NCBI GenBank assembly: GCA_002308595.1
Contig: DBWH01000024.1
Location: forward strand, 1 to 9,860
DNA: 9,860 bases
Direction of reading: 5' to 3'
Source of the DNA: Mageeibacillus sp. UBA1243
GTDB lineage: Bacteria; Bacillota; Clostridia; UBA1212
Shown here in pieces: positions 6,228 through 9,860 of this stretch (positions are counted from its first letter, which is position 1; each line of letters opens with the position of its first letter). Under the pieces are notes generated by a model. That model worked only from the letters and a program-made list of their open reading frames with translations. It was not told the DNA's origin and searched no databases. The position numbers and the translations under genes were made by a program.

Positions 6228-7352
6228 ATGAAAAACAGAACAAAGATCTATTCAATAATATATATCGTGTCCTGCGTGATTATTGCGCTGGTCTTTGTGT
6301 ACTGTCTTTACGATTTTTTCCTGAGGAAAGTTGTTTACGACGTGGAGCCGGAGGCGGTGCCGATTCTTGTGCGCACTGCAACCCCCGAGGGGTCAACACC
6401 GGAACTCCCGGAGACCCCTTCGCCCGCGGCGGAGACGGCATTTCCCGATGCTTCGGAAACCCCTGACACTTCGGAAACTCCCGAAGGGACAAATCCGGGT
6501 GAGCTGAGCGGGACTCCGGCTCCTACGGCGACTGTTACACCTTCGCCCACGCCGACACCGGTTCCCACCGATACTCCCACACCGGAAATAACCCCGGAGC
6601 CCACCGTTTATCTGTCTGACACTGAATACCACAACGGCGAGACCGATATAGTTATAACGCAATACCACGAGTACAACACGGATATTTATGTTGCCGATAT
6701 CAGGGTGAAAGACCCCTTGATGCTCAAAACGGCACTCGCCAAGGGTCAGTACGGCAAAAACATAATACAGATGACTTCTCAGCAGGCTGCTGCCAACCAT
6801 GCGATACTTGCCATCAACGGCGACTTTTACGGAAAGCGGGAAAACGGCTATGTCCTGAGAAACGCGCTCGTGTACCGCAAAAAGGTGTCCGCGAAAAACG
6901 AGAGGTCGAGCTATCAGGACCTTGCGGTACTTCAGGACGGTTCATTCAGAATATTTGAAGAAAACAAAGTTACAATGGATGAGGTCGTCACATGGTCGCC
7001 CTGGCATGTTTTCTCGTTCGGCCCGGGTCTCATAATCGACGGCGAGATATGCGTTGGCGAAAAAGACGACGTGCTTGTACACACGTCGAGCAACCCGAGG
7101 ACTGCCATTGCCGAGATCGAACCGAATCACTACCTGCTTGTGGTGAGCGACGGGCGCATATCCACCAGCGAGGGACTGTCCCTTTACGATCTGGCGCAGT
7201 TTTTGAGATCCCTTGGCGCTGTTCAGGCGTATAACCTTGACGGCGGCGGCTCCTCCACAATGTATTTCAACGGCAGGATTGTGAACAAACCCGTCAACAG
7301 CGGGAGAATAACGGAAAGGTACGTGAGCGACATTGTCTACATACCTGAATAG
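6228..7352 (+). CDS. Membrane-anchored phosphodiester glycosidase (NAGPA family)
   Basis: From the ATG at 6228 the protein has 374 residues. A GTG at 6213 would add five residues. ATG is preferred because GGA at 6220-6222 is suitably spaced, though neither site is strong. Residues about 7-30 form one membrane helix behind a basic N-terminus, so the rest should lie outside the cell. Residues about 45-126 are a Pro/Thr/Glu-rich spacer. The catalytic domain fills residues about 127-374 and carries the family hallmarks: AIN-G198-DFYG, the segment FSFGPGLIIDGEI, NPRTAIAEI, and the D338-GGGSS343-TM signature. The family (PF09992) includes the mammalian uncovering enzyme, which removes N-acetylglucosamine from a phosphodiester. 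Bacterial members are thought to cut sugar-phosphodiester linkages in surface polymers. The gene lies 59 nt after the esterase with no terminator between, and overlaps the next gene by 20 bases. Confidence 0.9.
   Translation: MKNRTKIYSIIYIVSCVIIALVFVYCLYDFFLRKVVYDVEPEAVPILVRTATPEGSTPELPETPSPAAETAFPDASETPDTSETPEGTNPGELSGTPAPTATVTPSPTPTPVPTDTPTPEITPEPTVYLSDTEYHNGETDIVITQYHEYNTDIYVADIRVKDPLMLKTALAKGQYGKNIIQMTSQQAAANHAILAINGDFYGKRENGYVLRNALVYRKKVSAKNERSSYQDLAVLQDGSFRIFEENKVTMDEVVTWSPWHVFSFGPGLIIDGEICVGEKDDVLVHTSSNPRTAIAEIEPNHYLLVVSDGRISTSEGLSLYDLAQFLRSLGAVQAYNLDGGGSSTMYFNGRIVNKPVNSGRITERYVSDIVYIPE
6369..6605 (+). repeat. Pro/Thr-rich spacer region of the phosphodiester glycosidase gene
   Basis: The region encodes a linker rich in Pro, Thr, Glu and Ala, with ET-P and TP-type motifs and a dense TPSPTPTPVPTDTPTP run at about 6538-6590. 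It is similar in style to, but acidic compared with, the spacer of the esterase upstream. It should act as an extended stalk between the membrane helix and the enzyme. Confidence 0.8.
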
Positions 7353-7731
7353 AGGAAAAATCGGATATCTGATAATGGCTGCCTTATGCCTCGTTTTCAC
7401 GGTAATCTACGAGATTTTTGGGCACGGTGTGTACTCCTGGCGGATCAGGCTGCTTGCGCTGATACCGCTTGCCATGTTCGGCCTGTTCCTGATCATGAAA
7501 AAGGTGAAATTCGATTTTGAACCGTATCTTGCCGCGATAACTTTCCTGCGCCTGTTTGCGGCATCGGAGATTGCAAGGAACGCATTTATAGGGATAATCA
7601 AGGTGTACGGAACGGTCTCCTCCGCGATGTACTACCTCTACATACTGTCAATACTGTTCGCCGGAGCTTCGATCATAAGCTTTTCGGTCTGTCTTATTAT
7701 CAGAATCAAACATAGGAGAAATGCAGAATGA
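7333..7731 (+). CDS. Small four-helix membrane protein of unknown function
   Basis: The protein has 132 residues if translation starts at the TTG at 7333, inside the end of the glycosidase gene. An ATG at 7375 would give 118 residues but would cut into the first hydrophobic helix. I prefer the TTG, without certainty. Four hydrophobic segments are visible: IGYLIMAALCLVFTVIYEIF, LLALIPLAMFGLFLIM, a weaker one around YLAAITFLRLFAASEI, and YLYILSILFAGASIISFSV. A basic tail (RIKHRRNAE) follows. I do not recognise the family with confidence and see no catalytic motif. Its stop overlaps the start of the PIG-L gene (ATGA at 7728-7731), so it sits tightly inside the operon. It could help anchor, transport substrate for, or regulate the flanking surface enzymes, but nothing in the sequence decides this. 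Confidence 0.75.
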   Translation: MSTYLNRGKIGYLIMAALCLVFTVIYEIFGHGVYSWRIRLLALIPLAMFGLFLIMKKVKFDFEPYLAAITFLRLFAASEIARNAFIGIIKVYGTVSSAMYYLYILSILFAGASIISFSVCLIIRIKHRRNAE

Positions 7732-9836
7732 GAAAGTCAATTTGCATCCTTGTCGTCATTGCGTCGCTTGCGGCGCTCGTTTTCGCTGGAATTACCGCCA
7801 ATGCAAAGGACGGCGTCAGCCTGATCACCCTCTACCGCCAGGACCGCGACAGGGGCGTTTTCTTCAGGGACGGCGATGTTTACACGTCCGAGTGGAAGGC
7901 CGGCAGGGACATAACCACGGTTTATCCATTGGCGTCTTCGGCAGAAGAGATCGCGATAAACGGAAGGCACCACCAGGACGTCTTCAACGAGTACTGGAAG
8001 AGCTTTTCGGGGTACGAGTTGTCAAAGATCTGCTACCGCGTCGAGTTCGGCACCTCGGACGGCAAGTCGTTTGACGTGATGATCATGAAGCCCGGCGACG
8101 AGCTCTCCTACAGCGACTATCTCGAAAACTACATTTACGACGACATACGCGTCGCAAAGGGCCAATGGTATTCGCACCTCACGCCCGATGACACCGGCGA
8201 CCTGACACTCTCATCCGTCAAGTTCACGGCGGGCAAAAAAGTTGACCTCATTAACACGCCAATCAAAGTCACGTCTTTCGTCTATAACGGCGACAGTGAT
8301 TTTGACGAAAACGGCAGATACAAAGGAAGCGTCTCGTCCTCACTCACGCTCGTCAGGAAGGCTTCGTCGCTTTCAATAACGGTCACAAAGGACGGCAGCG
8401 TCCAAAACGACCTCCGAGACAAGAACTACAAAACTTCCGTCACGTTCGTTTCAAACGACAAGGTGACTGTTAAATCAGAGACACCCATGGCGGGTATTTA
8501 CGTGATCTGGGACGCACCCGTGAGGCCCTGGAAGCTCTCTTTTAACGGCGACGAGATTGAGTGCGGCAGCGAGGGCTTCATCCACGACTACGTCAAGGTC
8601 GGCGGTGCGACCGAGTGCACGATAACGACCACGGGCTGGACCAAAATCAGCGAGATTTACGCATATTCAGAAGGCGAGCTTCCCGACGACGTCGAGGTCT
8701 GGGAGAAGCCGCTTGAGAAGGCCGATATGCTCGTGTTTTCGACCCACGCGGACGACGAGGTGCTCTTCTTCGGAGGCGCCGCGACGCTTTATAATGCCCT
8801 TGGCTATAAGGTGCAGGTGGTCTACATGTGCAACTACTGGGATGCCGCCAAGGTGCGCGAGCACGAAAAGCTTGACGGTCTCTGGGCAATGGGCCTCCGC
8901 AACTACCCCGTCAACATGGAGTTCGGCGATTACTACTCGGAGTCGCTCGAAGAAGCCAAGAAGACTTACGACCTTGACGCCATCGTCACGGCCGTCACCG
9001 AAAACATAAGACGTTTCAAGCCGCAAATCATCGTTTCGCACGACATAAACGGCGAGTACGGACACGGCGGCCACATGATCCTCTGCGCGGCCATAAGGGA
9101 GGCGGTTGAGAACACCGCCGACGCGACGTTCAGACCCGAATCCGCGGAGCTTTACGGGACTTTTGATGTTCCGAAGACTTATCTTCACCTCTACGGCGAG
9201 AACAAGCTGAAGCTCAACCTGCGCACGCCAATGGACGGGCTCTCCGGAAAGACACCGCTCGAGGTCGAAAAAGAGGCCTACAAGAAGCACGTTTCGCAGC
9301 AGTGGACGTGGTTTTACGTTGACGATGAGTACAAGTACAGTTGCGCCGATTTCGGTCTCTACCGCACGAAGGTCGGGTATGACACGGCCGGAAAGAACGA
9401 CATGGCGGAGAACATAGTTTCCTATGAGGAGCAGGAGCGTCTGAGACTCGAGGAAGAGGAACGCTTAAAGCGCGAGGAAGAGGAACGCCAAAGACTTGAG
9501 GAAGAGGAGCGGCTGAGAAAAGAAGAAGAGGAACGTCAGAGGCTCGAGGAAGAGGAACGCTTAAGGCGCGAGGAGGAAGAGCGCCAAAGGCTTGAGGAAG
9601 AGGAGCGTCTGAAGAAAGAAGAAGAGGAGCGAAAGAGGCTCGAAGAAGAAGAGCGCAGAAAGCGCGAGGAAGAGGAAAACGCCAAGGCAACAAAAGAGCC
9701 TGCTCAGGAGAGCGGCCCCTCCGATACGACAAGAAAGTTCATCGGCGTCCTCATGATATTCGTTGCGATAGTGATAATCGCGGTGGGTCTGGTGCCTGCG
9801 GCGATAACGATAATAAAAAAGATCAAAACCAAATAA
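7728..9836 (+). CDS. Surface PIG-L/LmbE-family deacetylase on a single-alpha-helix stalk
   Basis: The protein has 702 residues, with AGGAGA at 7714-7719 before the start and an ATGA overlap with the previous gene. A signal peptide is likely cut after A26 (ANA before KDG). Residues 27-330 are a beta-rich region I cannot name. It ends in KISEIYAYSEGELPDDVEVW, a join I have the impression is common just before PIG-L domains. Residues about 335-560 hold the PIG-L zinc hydrolase: H340-A-D342-D343-E344, and GEYG-H446-G-G-H449. By comparison with MshB these give zinc ligands H340, D343 and H449, general base D342, and H446 near the active site. Such enzymes remove acetyl from N-acetylglucosamine-like sugars. 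Residues 567-650 are an (E4X4)n charged helix, and residues about 668-696 are a membrane helix with a KKIKTK tail. It is thus a type I membrane protein with its enzyme outside the cell. Confidence 0.9.
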   Translation: MRKSICILVVIASLAALVFAGITANAKDGVSLITLYRQDRDRGVFFRDGDVYTSEWKAGRDITTVYPLASSAEEIAINGRHHQDVFNEYWKSFSGYELSKICYRVEFGTSDGKSFDVMIMKPGDELSYSDYLENYIYDDIRVAKGQWYSHLTPDDTGDLTLSSVKFTAGKKVDLINTPIKVTSFVYNGDSDFDENGRYKGSVSSSLTLVRKASSLSITVTKDGSVQNDLRDKNYKTSVTFVSNDKVTVKSETPMAGIYVIWDAPVRPWKLSFNGDEIECGSEGFIHDYVKVGGATECTITTTGWTKISEIYAYSEGELPDDVEVWEKPLEKADMLVFSTHADDEVLFFGGAATLYNALGYKVQVVYMCNYWDAAKVREHEKLDGLWAMGLRNYPVNMEFGDYYSESLEEAKKTYDLDAIVTAVTENIRRFKPQIIVSHDINGEYGHGGHMILCAAIREAVENTADATFRPESAELYGTFDVPKTYLHLYGENKLKLNLRTPMDGLSGKTPLEVEKEAYKKHVSQQWTWFYVDDEYKYSCADFGLYRTKVGYDTAGKNDMAENIVSYEEQERLRLEEEERLKREEEERQRLEEEERLRKEEEERQRLEEEERLRREEEERQRLEEEERLKKEEEERKRLEEEERRKREEEENAKATKEPAQESGPSDTTRKFIGVLMIFVAIVIIAVGLVPAAITIIKKIKTK
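9450..9677 (+). repeat. 48-bp tandem repeat encoding an (E4X4)n charged helix
   Basis: Four full 48-bp units start at 9450, 9498, 9546 and 9594, and a 36-bp partial unit runs 9642-9677. Each unit encodes EEEE-RLKR-EEEE-RQRL or a close variant, that is, two 8-residue half-units of four Glu then four mostly basic residues. The amino acid pattern is nearly constant while codons differ (GAG/GAA, CGC/CGT/CGG/AGA/AGG). This shows either age or selection at the protein level. The + strand is almost pure purine here. Confidence 0.95.
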
Positions 9837-9839
9837 GAG

Positions 9840-9860
9840 TCAAAAATCTCGATTTTTGAA
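9840..9860 (+). terminator. AT-rich hairpin after the PIG-L gene, probably a terminator
   Basis: TCAAAAAT (9840-9847) and ATTTTTGA (9852-9859) form a perfect inverted repeat around CTCG, four bases after the stop at 9834-9836. The T-run is within the 3' arm, and the window ends at once, so any further T-tract is not visible. The run of A on the other arm could let it act in both directions. Confidence 0.5.

Noticed and set aside
9214..9732. - strand frame rich in Pro, Leu, Arg and Ser across the charged repeat
   Set aside because: It stays open only because the GA-rich tandem repeat has no stop triplets in reverse. It is a composition artefact.

Overview
The window looks like chromosomal DNA of a Gram-positive anaerobe of the Clostridia type (Bacillota). 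This is inferred from strong GGAGG ribosome binding sites, lipoprotein signal peptides, a sortase-like C-terminal NPQTSD/membrane/basic-tail signal, long Thr-Pro spacers on surface proteins, and the flavour of the protein families. I cannot name the species. All eight genes are on the + strand. I see no mobile element, CRISPR array, tRNA or rRNA.

Layout. Bases 1-57 hold the terminator of a gene that lies before the window. A small, visibly AT-richer lipoprotein gene follows (298-780), ending in a hairpin. Next is a two-gene unit with overlapping stop and start: a PAT/MnaT-like GNAT N-acetyltransferase (933-1451) and a Gfo/Idh/MocA-family oxidoreductase with a cysteine-rich insert (1451-2731). 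A single gene follows (2849-4051). It encodes a secreted protein with two related domains and a sortase-like C-terminal anchor, and it ends in a good terminator at 4092-4126.

The most interesting part is the apparent operon 4237-9836. It encodes (i) a sialate O-acetylesterase-type SGNH hydrolase lipoprotein on a roughly 120-residue Thr-Pro spacer, (ii) a phosphodiester glycosidase (NAGPA family) on an N-terminal membrane helix plus a Pro/Thr spacer of about 80 residues, (iii) a small four-helix membrane protein, and (iv) a PIG-L/LmbE-family zinc deacetylase held by a C-terminal membrane helix through an almost perfect (E4X4)n charged repeat of about 84 residues. That repeat is predicted to be a rigid single alpha-helix about 12-13 nm long.

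Together these genes read as a cell-surface glycan-editing set: O-deacetylation, cleavage of sugar-phosphodiester linkages and N-deacetylation. Each enzyme is fixed to the outside of the membrane by a different anchor and spacer. The shared pathway and the spacing idea are inferences. The domains, anchors and repeats are read directly from the sequence.
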